A stretch of 43,333 nucleotides of DNA from a virus. The notes under the pieces are model-generated. The model was not told the DNA's origin, made no database searches, and was given only the letters and a program-made list of their open reading frames with translations. A program made the position numbers and the translations under genes. Below are positions 1 to 6,988 of the stretch, piece by piece. The first letter of the stretch is position 1. Each line of letters starts with the position of its first letter. The DNA lies in IMG/VR virus record IMGVR_UViG_3300023091_000006, positions 1-43,333 of that record; one strand, given 5' to 3'.

Positions 1-253
1 GCAACACCACTCGCCAGCTTGCTCAGATTAACAACCACACCGAATTCAAGACTCCATGGTGGCAACAGGACGAGTACGAGCAAACCAGCGGATACGACCC
101 GTCGCACCGCGACGACGCCACCGCAATCACGACCGCCGCGTCGACGGCAGCGCATTTTCAGGACGACGCCGAGCGCATCGTCGCCATAACCCACCACTTC
201 CGGGCGTTGAATAACGACGACCAGGAAACAATCATTGACACGTTGACCGACAT
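1..253. repeat. Terminal direct repeat, left copy
   Basis: Identical to 43081-43333 except for one base (T at 127, C at 43207), which changes a codon of the JAMM gene from Thr to Ile. An open frame continues without a break from 43333 into position 254 if the two copies are merged. The simplest reading is a circular or circularly permuted genome assembled with a redundant end. A real 253-bp terminal redundancy cannot be excluded. Confidence 0.95.
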
Positions 254-344
254 TCAACAAGAAGGAGCTTGGAATGCTGAACGAGACGCTCACCTCATCG
301 ACCCTGACGCCGACACCGCCGCCCAGCCAGGAACCCCCGATTGA
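1..344 (+). CDS. JAMM/MPN+ metalloprotease, C-terminal part (gene begins at 42459)
   Basis: This is the 3' end of the gene that starts at 42459. Position 1 is the second base of a codon, and the frame runs to TGA at 342-344. It supplies roughly residues 208-321 of a 321-residue protein. This part is polar, rich in Asp, Thr and His, lies outside the metal site and resembles no domain I know. It overlaps the start of the E1-like gene by 71 bases in another frame, which suggests coupled translation of protease and E1. See the entry at 42459 for the catalytic motif. Confidence 0.85.
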   Translation, partial: NTTRQLAQINNHTEFKTPWWQQDEYEQTSGYDPSHRDDATAITTAASTAAHFQDDAERIVAITHHFRALNNDDQETIIDTLTDIQQEGAWNAERDAHLIDPDADTAAQPGTPD

Positions 345-1068
345 GGTTATCACCGCACAGCCCCACGCCGAGGACCGCCGCGCCTGGCGCTACAAAGACA
401 TTGTCCCGGCCGCCGCACTGCTTGCCCACCCCGTTACCATCATCGGCATCGGGTCTATCGGCCGGCAGGTTGCGTTGCAATTGGCCGCAATGGGAGCGAC
501 GCAACTCACCCTGATCGACTTCGACAAGGTCGAAGATGTCAACCTCGGACCGCAGGGTTACAATCCCGACGACATCGGCAAGAGCAAGGTGGACGCTACG
601 GCCCAGGCGTGTTTCCGCCTCAACCCGCAGGCCCGCATCACCAACTACTTCGAACGCTTCCACGCTTTCACGCCGCTCACGCCGGCCATCTTCACCTGCG
701 TCGATTCGATTGACGCCCGCACGTTCATCTGGCAGGTCTTGGCCAAACCCTGCGCCGACTTCGCCGTCCCGTTCTACGTGGACGGACGCATGGCCGCCGA
801 AACGATGCGCATCATCACGGTTTCGCCTAACTGCTACAACCGCAATCGCGGCGACTCCGAGGACCCCATCACCAGCCTTGAACACTACCCGACCACGCTC
901 TTTCCCGCCGCCGAGGCCGAGCCGCTGCCCTGTACCGCCAAGAGCACCATCTACTGCGCGAACGTCTGCGCCGGCCTGATGGTCGCCCAGTTCACCAAGC
1001 ATTTGCGCGGTTTCCCGATGGACTGCGATTTCCAGCTAAACCTGCTCGACAACGACATTTCGAGGTAG
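274..1068 (+). CDS. E1/ThiF-like adenylating enzyme
   Basis: Predicted to adenylate the C-terminus of a ubiquitin-like protein and pass it on as a thioester. The 264-residue protein has a short Pro/Thr-rich leader (1-30), then a Rossmann nucleotide-binding loop GIGSIG (58-63), the acidic IDFDKVEDVNL segment (81-91) typical of ThiF/MoeB/E1 proteins, GKSK (102-105) and CVDSIDAR (142-149). Cys220 in LPCTAKST, Cys228 and Cys232 are candidates for the thioester cysteine or metal binding. It is about as long as ThiF/MoeB and much shorter than eukaryotic E1. GAAGGAG lies 8 nt before the ATG. The gene starts inside the JAMM gene and follows the E2/RING-like gene, so it belongs to a Ub-like operon. 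The family is clear; the partner Ubl is inferred from neighbours. Confidence 0.9.
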   Translation: MLNETLTSSTLTPTPPPSQEPPIEVITAQPHAEDRRAWRYKDIVPAAALLAHPVTIIGIGSIGRQVALQLAAMGATQLTLIDFDKVEDVNLGPQGYNPDDIGKSKVDATAQACFRLNPQARITNYFERFHAFTPLTPAIFTCVDSIDARTFIWQVLAKPCADFAVPFYVDGRMAAETMRIITVSPNCYNRNRGDSEDPITSLEHYPTTLFPAAEAEPLPCTAKSTIYCANVCAGLMVAQFTKHLRGFPMDCDFQLNLLDNDISR

Positions 1069-1086
1069 CCATGCCGGACCGACCGT

Positions 1087-1120
1087 GGGGTGTTGCTGTG
1101 CCCCGCATATGTGATAGTAT
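1087..1120 (+). promoter_or_regulatory. Promoter, GGGGTGTTGC class
   Basis: GGGGTGTTGC at 1087-1096 contains the start of a -35 (TTGCTG, 1093-1098), followed by 16 nt and TAGTAT at 1115-1120. It would start transcripts near 1127 for the small genes and the DUF932 gene, separately from the upstream E1-like gene. The same arrangement occurs at twelve other places in the window. Confidence 0.75.
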
Positions 1121-1125
1121 TCGGC

Positions 1126-1187
1126 CTGGGTCTGGTCAACCCAGCCCGAAGCCCGGCCGCTGTGTGAGTCCTTCCCGGCGGCCGGGC
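1126..1187 (+). promoter_or_regulatory. Structured 5' leader with two hairpins
   Basis: Directly after the predicted start site are two perfect stems: CTGGGT/ACCCAG (1126-1144, 7-nt loop) and GCCCGGCCG/CGGCCGGGC (1151-1187, 19-nt loop). They fill the leader of the gene at 1212. No run of T follows, so this is not an ordinary terminator. It could stabilise the mRNA or bind a regulator; the role is unknown. Confidence 0.5.
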
Positions 1188-1211
1188 ATCACTTAACCAA
1201 GCGAGGCGAAT

Positions 1212-1361
1212 ATGACAGACACGCCGCAAGTTACCGGCTTCTGCCACAATTGCGAAGCCGCGCAAAAGGAAATCGCCAAACTCAAAGCCGAACGTCGCAA
1301 GCTGAACAACACGGTCAAGAGCCTGCGAAGCAGACTCAAAGAAGCCATGACCTTCACATAA
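1212..1361 (+). CDS. Small CxxC coiled-coil protein (49 aa)
   Basis: The ATG is preceded by GCGAGG at a good distance. The product has one CHNC motif near residues 11-14, then a Lys/Arg/Glu-rich helix with regular leucines that looks like a short coiled coil. A lone CxxC could bind zinc as a dimer, but that is inference. It is the first gene after the promoter at 1087 and lies 12 nt ahead of the next small gene. No family is recognised. Confidence 0.6.
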   Translation: MTDTPQVTGFCHNCEAAQKEIAKLKAERRKLNNTVKSLRSRLKEAMTFT

Positions 1362-1373
1362 AAGGAGTCACCC

Positions 1374-1472
1374 ATGCTCCGCGACATTTGGGATATGTTC
1401 TGCCTCGCCGTCGGCGATTGGTGGGACGCCCGTTACGAAACCCCCATTCGAAAGGACTTCAATGGCCGCTAA
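1374..1472 (+). CDS. Very small Trp-rich protein (32 aa)
   Basis: AAAGGAG sits 6 nt upstream of the ATG, the strongest support for this very short frame. The peptide is Trp- and Asp-rich (three Trp in 32 residues). Its stop overlaps the start of the DUF932 gene in ATGGCCGCTAA, so it may act mainly to couple translation of that gene. No function can be assigned. Confidence 0.5.
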   Translation: MLRDIWDMFCLAVGDWWDARYETPIRKDFNGR

Positions 1473-2427
1473 CTTGCAATCCATGTTCTACGCCGGCCAG
1501 GTGCCGTGGCACGGCCAGGGCACGGCCGTCGAATCGGAAGTCACTTCCGGCGCGGCCCTCAAACTCGGCGGTATCGACTGGGAAGTCGAACGCCAGCCGA
1601 TCTTCCTGGCCAGCCCGATTGACGAATCCATCCGGGGCCTGCAAGTCGCCAACAACTTCGCCATCGTTCGCAAGGACAATGGCGTCGCTCTCGGCGTGGT
1701 CGGCAATCGCTTCAAGGAGATTCAGAACAGCCAGGCGTTTGAGTTCATGGACGCCTTGGTAGGCGAGCGACTGGCCATCTACCACACCGCCGGCGCGCTC
1801 GGCCAGGGCGAGAAGGTCTGGCTGCTGGCCAAAATCCCCACGCCAATCGAATTGCCGGGCGGGGATCGCGTCGATCCGTACATGCTGCTGGTCAACTTCC
1901 ACGACGGGAGCGGCAGCTTCAAAATTCTCAACACCCCGATCCGCGTCGTTTGCCAGAACACGCTGAATGCTGCACTTCGCGGGGCCAGCCAGACGTTCTT
2001 TGTCCGGCACACCGGCAACTTCCGCAGCCGGCTCGACGCTGCCAAAACGCACTTCGCCAGCGTCACCCGCTATTTCGAGGTGTTCCGCGAGACGATGACA
2101 CGCCTCGCCGCCGAGCGGTTCACGGACCAGCAAATGAAGGACATGCTCGACGTGATCTGCCCGGTCACGCCAGCGATGGAAGGCAAGACGCTCACCATGC
2201 GCCAGGGCTACCGCGATGCGATCACCACGCTATTCGCCGGAGCGGAAAAGGGCTTCAGCGAATTCGAGTGCGTTCGCGGAACCAAATGGGGCGCGTTTAA
2301 CGCCTTCGCCGAGTACGAGACCTGGCACCGCCCCACGCGCGGCGATAACGAGTCGTACCTGAACAGCGTTTGGATGGGTTCGCGGCAGACGAATACCACC
2401 CACGCGTTGGAGTTACTGACGGCCTAG
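1462..2427 (+). CDS. DUF932 family (phage/plasmid-like) protein
   Basis: A 321-residue protein that opens with SMFYAGQVPWHGQGT (residues 7-21), the hallmark N-terminus of the DUF932/TIGR03299 family found in phages and plasmids. VVCQNTLNAALRG near residue 160-172 is a further family signature (CxNTLxxA). Its molecular role is not established. It is cotranscribed with the two small genes before it and followed by a structured RNA block and terminator. It may be expressed apart from the Ub-like genes, because a promoter lies between. Full length for the family. Confidence 0.85.
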   Translation: MAANLQSMFYAGQVPWHGQGTAVESEVTSGAALKLGGIDWEVERQPIFLASPIDESIRGLQVANNFAIVRKDNGVALGVVGNRFKEIQNSQAFEFMDALVGERLAIYHTAGALGQGEKVWLLAKIPTPIELPGGDRVDPYMLLVNFHDGSGSFKILNTPIRVVCQNTLNAALRGASQTFFVRHTGNFRSRLDAAKTHFASVTRYFEVFRETMTRLAAERFTDQQMKDMLDVICPVTPAMEGKTLTMRQGYRDAITTLFAGAEKGFSEFECVRGTKWGAFNAFAEYETWHRPTRGDNESYLNSVWMGSRQTNTTHALELLTA

Positions 2428-2428
2428 C

Positions 2429-2493
2429 TACGCCGTGTCTGCGGACAACCGCCAAGCTGGGCGGGCCGGTCAGTGGCCACCGGCCACGGCGTA
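2429..2493 (+). ncRNA. Branched RNA structure after the DUF932 gene
   Basis: Two bases after the DUF932 stop, a perfect 9-bp outer stem (TACGCCGTG 2429-2437 with CACGGCGTA 2485-2493) encloses two smaller hairpins: GCGG-ACAA-CCGC near 2441-2452 and GCCGGT/ACCGGC near 2464-2484. This gives a three-way-junction shape. It is followed at once by a terminator. It could be the processed 3' end of the mRNA, a small RNA, or a structure protecting the transcript. No known RNA family is recognised. Confidence 0.45.
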
Positions 2494-2498
2494 CAGAC

Positions 2499-2566
2499 GG
2501 GCAGACGCGGTGCGGGAGCAATTGAGACTACGAGCCTACCGGTAGCCGCCGCGCTGCCCTTTTTTT
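2499..2566 (+). terminator. Rho-independent terminator after the DUF932 gene
   Basis: GGGCAG-A-CGCGG (2499-2510) pairs with CCGCG-CTGCCC (2549-2559), leaving a single bulged A, and is followed by seven T (2560-2566). The apical part contains the palindrome CTACCGGTAG (2536-2545). The gene at 2583 begins 16 nt after the T run, so it is reached by read-through or by a promoter I do not see. Confidence 0.75.
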
Positions 2567-2582
2567 CAAAAAGGAACCACAC

Positions 2583-2762
2583 ATGAAAGTCGAACTCGTC
2601 GGCAAAGACTTGGTCATCACCATCCCGGTCAACTCCCCGCCGCAGCGCAGCAAAAGTGGCAAGAGCCTGATCGTCGCCAGCACGAACGGCAACGCCCGGA
2701 CAAACATCACGATTGACGGCAAGAACGTCGTCGTCGGCCTGAACGCTTACATTCCCGCCTAA
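2583..2762 (+). CDS. Small conserved-looking phage protein (59 aa)
   Basis: AAAAAGGAA precedes the ATG. The protein is a run of predicted beta strands: MKVELVGKDLVITIPV, a Ser/Lys-rich turn with GKSLIVASTNGN, then ITIDGKNVVVGLNAYIPA. I recall short proteins of this pattern from phages, but no function is known. It follows the terminator closely and is the first of a chain of tightly spaced small genes up to 4516. Confidence 0.65.
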   Translation: MKVELVGKDLVITIPVNSPPQRSKSGKSLIVASTNGNARTNITIDGKNVVVGLNAYIPA

Positions 2763-2784
2763 CTACCGCTCGCCAGGAGTCGTC

Positions 2785-2976
2785 ATGGTTGATATTCGCG
2801 CCGTCTTGAACAACGGCGAATGCGTCGGCAGCCTCAATCACATGGAGTTGATCGACCTCGCCGATCCTCGCGAACGCAAAGAGTTGGGCAACGATCTGCA
2901 AGAACTCATCGCGCACGGCATTGCTATGGAAACCGAACCGACCGCCCCGCCCGAGGACGAAGATGGAGAACGCTGA
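2785..2976 (+). CDS. Hypothetical acidic protein (63 aa)
   Basis: CCAGGAGT lies ahead of the ATG. The product is acidic, with a helical middle (MELIDLADPRERKELGNDLQ) and a Pro/Glu/Asp-rich tail. It overlaps the next predicted start (2963). No family recognised; small size and tight packing suggest an accessory gene. Confidence 0.55.
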   Translation: MVDIRAVLNNGECVGSLNHMELIDLADPRERKELGNDLQELIAHGIAMETEPTAPPEDEDGER

Positions 2977-3406
2977 ATGCCGGCAAGCATCTGCTACACA
3001 GGCGAATACTGCTACCTCTGCAGTGACTACCTCACCTGCAGACACCGGCCCACAAGACGTGGCCATCGCCCTGGCCGTGATCCACGCCACACACCACCTG
3101 AGCAACGCCCGGACGCGTTGGGATTACCGCCGCAAAAACGGCCTGAATGATGAGGCCCTGGCTCGCTGCATCACTACCGAACTTGGCGTTTGGCGCTCTT
3201 ACACCAACGCCGAGATCAGCTACGTCACCAAGGGCGACGATAAGCCGACTATCACCTTGATGAATTACAAAGGCGCGCCGCGCGAAATGAAGCCGGTTAA
3301 ACTGGTCGGCAAGAAACTCCTCGAAACCTGCCGCGTCATCTTGGCCATTCCGCACTTCACCGACCCGACCAAGCAACTCACCCTATTTGAGGACCACGCC
3401 AAATGA
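2963..3406 (+). CDS. Hypothetical protein with C-terminal sliding-clamp motif (147 aa)
   Basis: The start at 2963 has GAGG about 9 nt upstream; a later start cannot be excluded because residues 5-35 are Ala/Thr-rich and featureless. The body (about 36-147) is a compact basic domain. The protein ends in KQLTLFEDHAK. QLTLF matches the consensus pentapeptide (QLSLF-like) by which bacterial proteins dock on the DnaN sliding clamp, and C-terminal placement is usual for such motifs. The phage shows no clamp of its own, so this may bind the host clamp. The function of the body is unknown. The ATGA overlap with the next gene indicates coupling. Confidence 0.6.
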   Translation: MENAECRQASATQANTATSAVTTSPADTGPQDVAIALAVIHATHHLSNARTRWDYRRKNGLNDEALARCITTELGVWRSYTNAEISYVTKGDDKPTITLMNYKGAPREMKPVKLVGKKLLETCRVILAIPHFTDPTKQLTLFEDHAK

Positions 3407-3681
3407 ATCACCTTTGGATGCGACTCGGCGACGCGGGCGAATACGATGATTTCGGGCAGGATTTCGACGCCGCCGCCCTTGCCGCTTACGTGCACGGCAT
3501 CCGCCACGTGCGCTACTGGCAGGAACACGGATTCCAGACCCGCCACTTTACCGGCGGCAACTACGTCTCGCTCTACTGGGGAGACGACAACGCGCAAATG
3601 GTTTGCCGCCTATCGCTCGCTGAACGCGCCAACTTCAATCGCGCCCTGAAACAGGTGGCCAATGATTACCCCGCTACTTAA
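3403..3681 (+). CDS. Hypothetical protein (92 aa)
   Basis: Starts in an ATGA overlap with the preceding stop, so translation is probably coupled. The product is rich in aromatic residues and Asp, with YDDFGQDFDAAALAAYVHGIRH in two pieces near the N-terminus and a strand-like NYVSLYWGDD. No domain recognised. It overlaps the following gene by 20 nt. Confidence 0.6.
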   Translation: MNHLWMRLGDAGEYDDFGQDFDAAALAAYVHGIRHVRYWQEHGFQTRHFTGGNYVSLYWGDDNAQMVCRLSLAERANFNRALKQVANDYPAT

Positions 3682-4084
3682 ACCGCTATCCAGGTCAATA
3701 CGCGCGTTCGATCTCAAGATGCGCTCACACGAACTCATCGTGCGCATCGACCAGGACGGGATCGCCTTCAGGCCACAAGGCACTCGCACCTGGATAACCG
3801 CGTCGTGGGCCGACGTTCTTGAACACCTGCCTATCCCCGGCGAAGCCCCAGGCAAATTCCTCGGCGTGCGCGCACCCGAATACCTTACTTACCTGGCCAC
3901 CAGGGCCGACAAGGAGAAAACGTGCGACACCCTATTCGTATTGAACGCGTCTTCATCCGCCACAAAATCGACGAGCAGCCCGACCTCACCAACCTCGGCA
4001 ACTACTCCAACACCAACCAGCCAGGGGCCATCTTCCGCGCCAACGCCGGCACCAGAGAATTCCGATACTTCATCCCAGCCATGA
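3662..4084 (+). CDS. Hypothetical protein with Ser/Thr/Pro-rich tail (140 aa)
   Basis: AGGTGG precedes the ATG. Residues 20-90 look like a genuine small domain. The last 45 residues are nearly all Ser, Thr, Pro and Ala and lie opposite the start of the next gene in another frame, so that tail may be a by-product of the 163-nt overlap rather than a folded part. A start at Met20 (3719) is possible. No family recognised. Confidence 0.45.
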   Translation: MITPLLKPLSRSIRAFDLKMRSHELIVRIDQDGIAFRPQGTRTWITASWADVLEHLPIPGEAPGKFLGVRAPEYLTYLATRADKEKTCDTLFVLNASSSATKSTSSPTSPTSATTPTPTSQGPSSAPTPAPENSDTSSQP

Positions 4085-4404
4085 CGGGAGAACAGACCGG
4101 CAACCCAGATTCACCCCGGCAAGACTTCGAGCGCATGGAGGCTTACAATCGGGGTGATTGGCAAAGCCTTGGAGTCTTTGCCGAGGCCATCGTCTCGTAT
4201 CCCGACTCGCCAAACTGTCGCCGCACCGAACGCTTCACCAGCAGTGGGTTGTGGGGAGTCGAAAGCGACAGCGGCGATTACATCGCCGAGGTCGAAAAAG
4301 AACAACTCGCCGAACTCAAGGATCACCTCGCCGTATTCTGCGTCGATACCTCCAATTTTGAGGAGTTGGCCAATGCCAGAGGAGCGTCCCTTTTCGCCAC
4401 ATAA
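3922..4404 (+). CDS. Hypothetical protein with ESDSGDY motif (160 aa)
   Basis: Begins with GTG, supported by AAGGAG 6 nt upstream. The segment RMEAYNRGDW, followed by SSGLWGVESDSGDYIAEV in two steps and EQLAELKDHLAVF, recalls a conserved phage and bacterial family of unknown function. The protein is acidic, and the motif-rich half (60-150) is probably the folded core. It overlaps both its neighbours, so the cluster is probably one transcript. Confidence 0.6.
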   Translation: MRHPIRIERVFIRHKIDEQPDLTNLGNYSNTNQPGAIFRANAGTREFRYFIPAMTGEQTGNPDSPRQDFERMEAYNRGDWQSLGVFAEAIVSYPDSPNCRRTERFTSSGLWGVESDSGDYIAEVEKEQLAELKDHLAVFCVDTSNFEELANARGASLFAT

Positions 4405-4516
4405 GCAACTCAGCTTCCTCCCGCAGATCACCTGGAAAGAAGTCGCCGCCAGCATGATCCGCGCACTCAACACCATCCCGCCGCCACCCCGCAAAATGAA
4501 AGAGCGCCAGCCATAA
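4373..4516 (+). CDS. Small C-terminal-basic peptide gene (47 aa)
   Basis: GAGGAG stands 8 nt before the ATG. The peptide contains HKQLSFLPQ near the N-terminus, loosely like a hexapeptide clamp-binding motif, and ends in a Pro/Lys/Arg-rich stretch. Its TAA stop lies within the terminator hairpin at 4501-4529. It is the last gene of the left + cluster. Function unknown. Confidence 0.5.
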   Translation: MPEERPFSPHKQLSFLPQITWKEVAASMIRALNTIPPPPRKMKERQP

Positions 4517-4534
4517 CGGCCGGTGCTCTTTTTT
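4501..4534. terminator. Bidirectional terminator between convergent clusters
   Basis: AGAGCGCCAGCC (4501-4512) pairs, with two mismatches, with GGCCGGTGCTCT (4518-4529). T-rich sequence follows on the + strand (4529-4540). On the - strand the stem is followed by TTTCATTTT. It separates the + cluster ending at 4516 from the - cluster ending at 4604. The stretch 4541-4603 shows nothing else. Confidence 0.8.
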
Positions 4535-4603
4535 ATTTTCTTGGCCGAAACCAACGGCTAGAAGAACCGCAACAAACGCGGAGTGGGCCTATCGGGCGAT
4601 TTT

Positions 4604-4801
4604 TCAGCTACCCGCACCACTGGTGATCGTCAACGTCAAATGCGACGGCAGCGCCGGCACGTAACTGCCGGAGGCATCAAGCACCCCTGCCACCTTGAGA
4701 GCGGCAACGTCGGCCGGATCGACACTGGAAACCTTCGTCTGGACCGCCGCCAGGGCCGCAAACCAATTTCTCGCTTGCAACTGACTTTGCGTCAACGCCA
4801 T
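4604..4801 (-). CDS. Hypothetical small protein (65 aa)
   Basis: Starts MALTQSQLQARNWF with a helical N-terminal half (Ala/Gln-rich) and a Ser/Thr-rich C-terminal half. The upstream sequence GGGGGTG is a modest ribosome site. It is the last gene of the leftward cluster, directly after the 315-residue gene (11-nt gap). Such a place and composition would suit a small virion or tail-associated protein, but nothing specific is seen. Confidence 0.5.
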   Translation of the reverse strand: MALTQSQLQARNWFAALAAVQTKVSSVDPADVAALKVAGVLDASGSYVPALPSHLTLTITSGAGS

Positions 4802-4812
4802 TTTAACACCCC

Positions 4813-5760
4813 CTAATTAGTGCCGACAAATCTCACCTGCAACGCGGCCGCAGCCTGGACGGTTGAACACCCAGCCGCCCCAAGCGACAGACCAGCCCAC
4901 CCAATTTGCAACCCGACCGGCATTCCACCATCTGACGGAGCCGGGGCAGGAATAACCGCCAGAACCGCGTCGGCGGCACTGCCAACGACTCGGCACGCGT
5001 TGCCCAAAGGAACCGCCCCACCATAACTACCATCGGCGTACTGCCAGCGATAAGACAGACCATCCATCGTGGGGAGCATACTAACGTCACCAGCCGACCA
5101 CCCACCAGCATTTGCATCAGACACGAACTCGGCAAACAGAACAACGCGCGGAACACCGCCAAGCGAGTCTGCCACCGCGAATGTCACATTCGGCGGCATT
5201 TCCGACGGATTGGTCATCAGCCAATTGCCGGCCACGGTTATTACCGAGCCAATCATCCCCATCATGGTTCCGTAATCGGCGTTGCACACCAACACCCCGT
5301 TACCGGCGTCCCACACGCACAGGCCAGAAACGTCGCCACCACTGCCATTGTATATCAACAACTCGCCAACGTCGTGTTGACCGGAATAAAGCGAGGTGAC
5401 TGAAGTGGGATCGCCAACCACGCCGGTCAGAGTGACGTTGGTGCTAACCCCGTCTGCACTAACGTCGACAGCGCTGACTGTTCCGTAGGCCACCACGACA
5501 TCCGAATAATTCGGCGGATTACCGTCCCAGGTATTAAGCGTGGCACCAACGGTGTCGCCAAAGATCGCAGCCGGAGTCGGTATCGACGCCACGCCGGCAG
5601 CAAACGCCGCACCGTCAGTCATCAGATTATCGTCCACCCAGCATCGCGCCCGCCACGAATGTTCCAGCGTTCGGCCCGGACCAGGCAAGCTCCCGACCAA
5701 TACCCCATTGCTATCCACGTACTGGCGCGACTGCCAAAGTGGCACCACCCGGTTGACCAT
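4813..5760 (-). CDS. Hypothetical beta-rich protein, possible virion component (315 aa)
   Basis: Start chosen at 5760, where GGGGAGG lies 4 nt before the ATG. The protein is rich in Gly, Ala, Val, Thr and Asp with few Lys or Arg, and alternates short hydrophobic strands with turns, as in secreted or virion beta proteins. No signal peptide is seen. There is no recognisable enzyme motif. Being last but one in a cluster with replication genes is unusual for a tail protein, so its role is open; receptor binding or capsid decoration are possibilities only. Confidence 0.55.
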   Translation of the reverse strand: MVNRVVPLWQSRQYVDSNGVLVGSLPGPGRTLEHSWRARCWVDDNLMTDGAAFAAGVASIPTPAAIFGDTVGATLNTWDGNPPNYSDVVVAYGTVSAVDVSADGVSTNVTLTGVVGDPTSVTSLYSGQHDVGELLIYNGSGGDVSGLCVWDAGNGVLVCNADYGTMMGMIGSVITVAGNWLMTNPSEMPPNVTFAVADSLGGVPRVVLFAEFVSDANAGGWSAGDVSMLPTMDGLSYRWQYADGSYGGAVPLGNACRVVGSAADAVLAVIPAPAPSDGGMPVGLQIGWAGLSLGAAGCSTVQAAAALQVRFVGTN

Positions 5761-6289
5761 AAGCCTCCCCCTTCGCAAATGTCAGATCATACAAACTGAG
5801 TCGCACCACCGCCCGCAATTCGTCATACGTCCCATCGTTGACGATAACACGGTCGCATTTATAATCATCGAGCGCCGTCTCGCTCGAATGCGCCGCCGCA
5901 TCGCCCGTCAACCCCTCGCCGGTATGCCGCACGATCCGCCAGATCGCCCCGCCAGCAGCGCGAATCGCATCCACCTCATTACGATAGCGACAATCCGTCA
6001 CCACGACAGAACGCCCGTCGTCATCGCGGGCCTGCCGCACCTTGGCCATGCCACGTTTGACCCACAAGAGCGGATCGTAAGCGCGTCCTACGTCACCACC
6101 CAATTGCTGCAACAGCCGCCGGCCGCGTTCATCTTTCAACCCATCCCAACCCATTTCCCTCGCCACGCGCCGAACTTCGTCCGCAAAGGCGACCCGCACA
6201 AACGGGCAACCGTTCGCCGTCACCATCATCGAAGCCACGGTATCTTTGCCCGAGCGCGCCTTGCCGACCAGTCCGATCAGTAGACTCAT
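5711..6289 (-). CDS. Deoxynucleoside monophosphate kinase-like protein
   Basis: A 192-residue P-loop kinase. The Walker A motif GLVGKARSGKDTVA is at the extreme N-terminus, as in T4 gene 1-type dNMP kinases. TDCRYRNEVDAIRAAGG near residue 98-114 matches the conserved [VT]xDxRxxNE segment of that family. It would phosphorylate dNMPs to dNDPs for phage DNA synthesis in the cytoplasm. GGAGGAAG precedes the ATG at 6289, which overlaps the stop of the upstream gene. Its end overlaps the next gene by 50 nt. Family assignment is good; base preference cannot be told. Confidence 0.8.
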   Translation of the reverse strand: MSLLIGLVGKARSGKDTVASMMVTANGCPFVRVAFADEVRRVAREMGWDGLKDERGRRLLQQLGGDVGRAYDPLLWVKRGMAKVRQARDDDGRSVVVTDCRYRNEVDAIRAAGGAIWRIVRHTGEGLTGDAAAHSSETALDDYKCDRVIVNDGTYDELRAVVRLSLYDLTFAKGEAYGQPGGATLAVAPVRG

Positions 6290-6660
6290 CACTTCCTCCG
6301 CCCAACAGAGATAACCTTGCCACCAAACGCCTCCTGGCAGGCCAATAGGAAGGCGACGCCCTGCGCCGTAAACTCGACCCGATCAGGAATGCCAGTCGCC
6401 TCGCCAACAACCCACACCGGCTGACCGCCCACGTCAATACAAACCTCAACGCCAGCCCGGTTAAATTCCGCCACCGCCTTGCTGTCCACAGCCGGCGGGC
6501 GCAACCCCAGGCTCTTGTACGCCTCCGTCCAGGTTTGCGAGTACACTTCCGACGACCCCAGGTTCTCCCGCTCGAACTCCGACAGGGCCAACAACCCCGC
6601 TATTGACCTCCGCAATTGCTCCAACAAGGGCGAGGCTCTTTTCAGCAAGACATCGTCCAT
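6289..6660 (-). CDS. Hypothetical protein (123 aa)
   Basis: Start at 6660 is backed by GAGG 6 nt upstream. Residues 1-50 are helical (LLKRASPLLEQLRRSIAG), and the remainder shows strands such as VEVCIDVGGQPVWVVGEAT. Its first 200 nt overlap the 3' end of the resolvase-like gene in another frame. It lies in a tight cluster with nuclease and nucleotide-kinase genes. No family recognised. Confidence 0.55.
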   Translation of the reverse strand: MDDVLLKRASPLLEQLRRSIAGLLALSEFERENLGSSEVYSQTWTEAYKSLGLRPPAVDSKAVAEFNRAGVEVCIDVGGQPVWVVGEATGIPDRVEFTAQGVAFLLACQEAFGGKVISVGRRK

Positions 6661-6988
6661 CTTTAGCCTCACAATAGAGTTTCAGGAAGTCGCCAGTAGG
6701 CAACACAACGAAGCCTTGGGTGTCGTTATCGTAACGCACCCACGCCGCCCGCTTCATCCCCGCATACTGTACGTCACCCTCGCCAACAGCCTCACGCAAC
6801 GCCGCAGCCACGTTAATAGCACGGCCCGACTTGCACTGAAAGGCCACCGACCCGTCCATCACAACATCCACGCCACACTTTGTGTACTGCATTTCGCGTT
6901 GACGCGCCGCCAACAGGCCAAACTCACGAATTAGATGACAGAGTTCCAATTCCGTCCGGCGACCCTTCTCGCGCTGCATCCTGCCCAT
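6461..6988 (-). CDS. PD-(D/E)xK resolvase-like nuclease (175 aa)
   Basis: The N-terminal half carries the restriction-endonuclease fold signature: a leading Glu in REKGRRTELEL, Asp in KCGVDVVMDG and the QCKSG element (Q-x-K in place of E-x-K), in the order and spacing of Hjc-type and related nucleases. It would cleave branched DNA during replication or recombination; the substrate is inferred. The start at 6988 is chosen for AAGGGG at the right distance. The last 60 residues are Gly/Val/Ala-rich and lie opposite the start of the next gene, so the functional protein may end earlier. It overlaps the helicase gene by 65 nt. Confidence 0.65.
   Translation of the reverse strand: MGRMQREKGRRTELELCHLIREFGLLAARQREMQYTKCGVDVVMDGSVAFQCKSGRAINVAAALREAVGEGDVQYAGMKRAAWVRYDNDTQGFVVLPTGDFLKLYCEAKDGRCLAEKSLALVGAIAEVNSGVVGPVGVRAGEPGVVGSVLANLDGGVQEPGVAPAGCGQQGGGGI

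Noticed and set aside
2977-3150. 57-codon frame starting MPASICYTGEYCYLC
   Set aside because: ATG follows the previous stop directly, but after 25 residues the frame becomes Arg/Pro-rich shadow of the 2963 gene, which continues far longer.
5284-5300. Further GGGGTGTTG-like match on the - strand (GGGGTGTTGG) at about 5290
   Set aside because: Last base differs and no acceptable -10 follows at 16-18 nt; it lies in coding sequence. A similar match near 31787 was rejected for the same reason.
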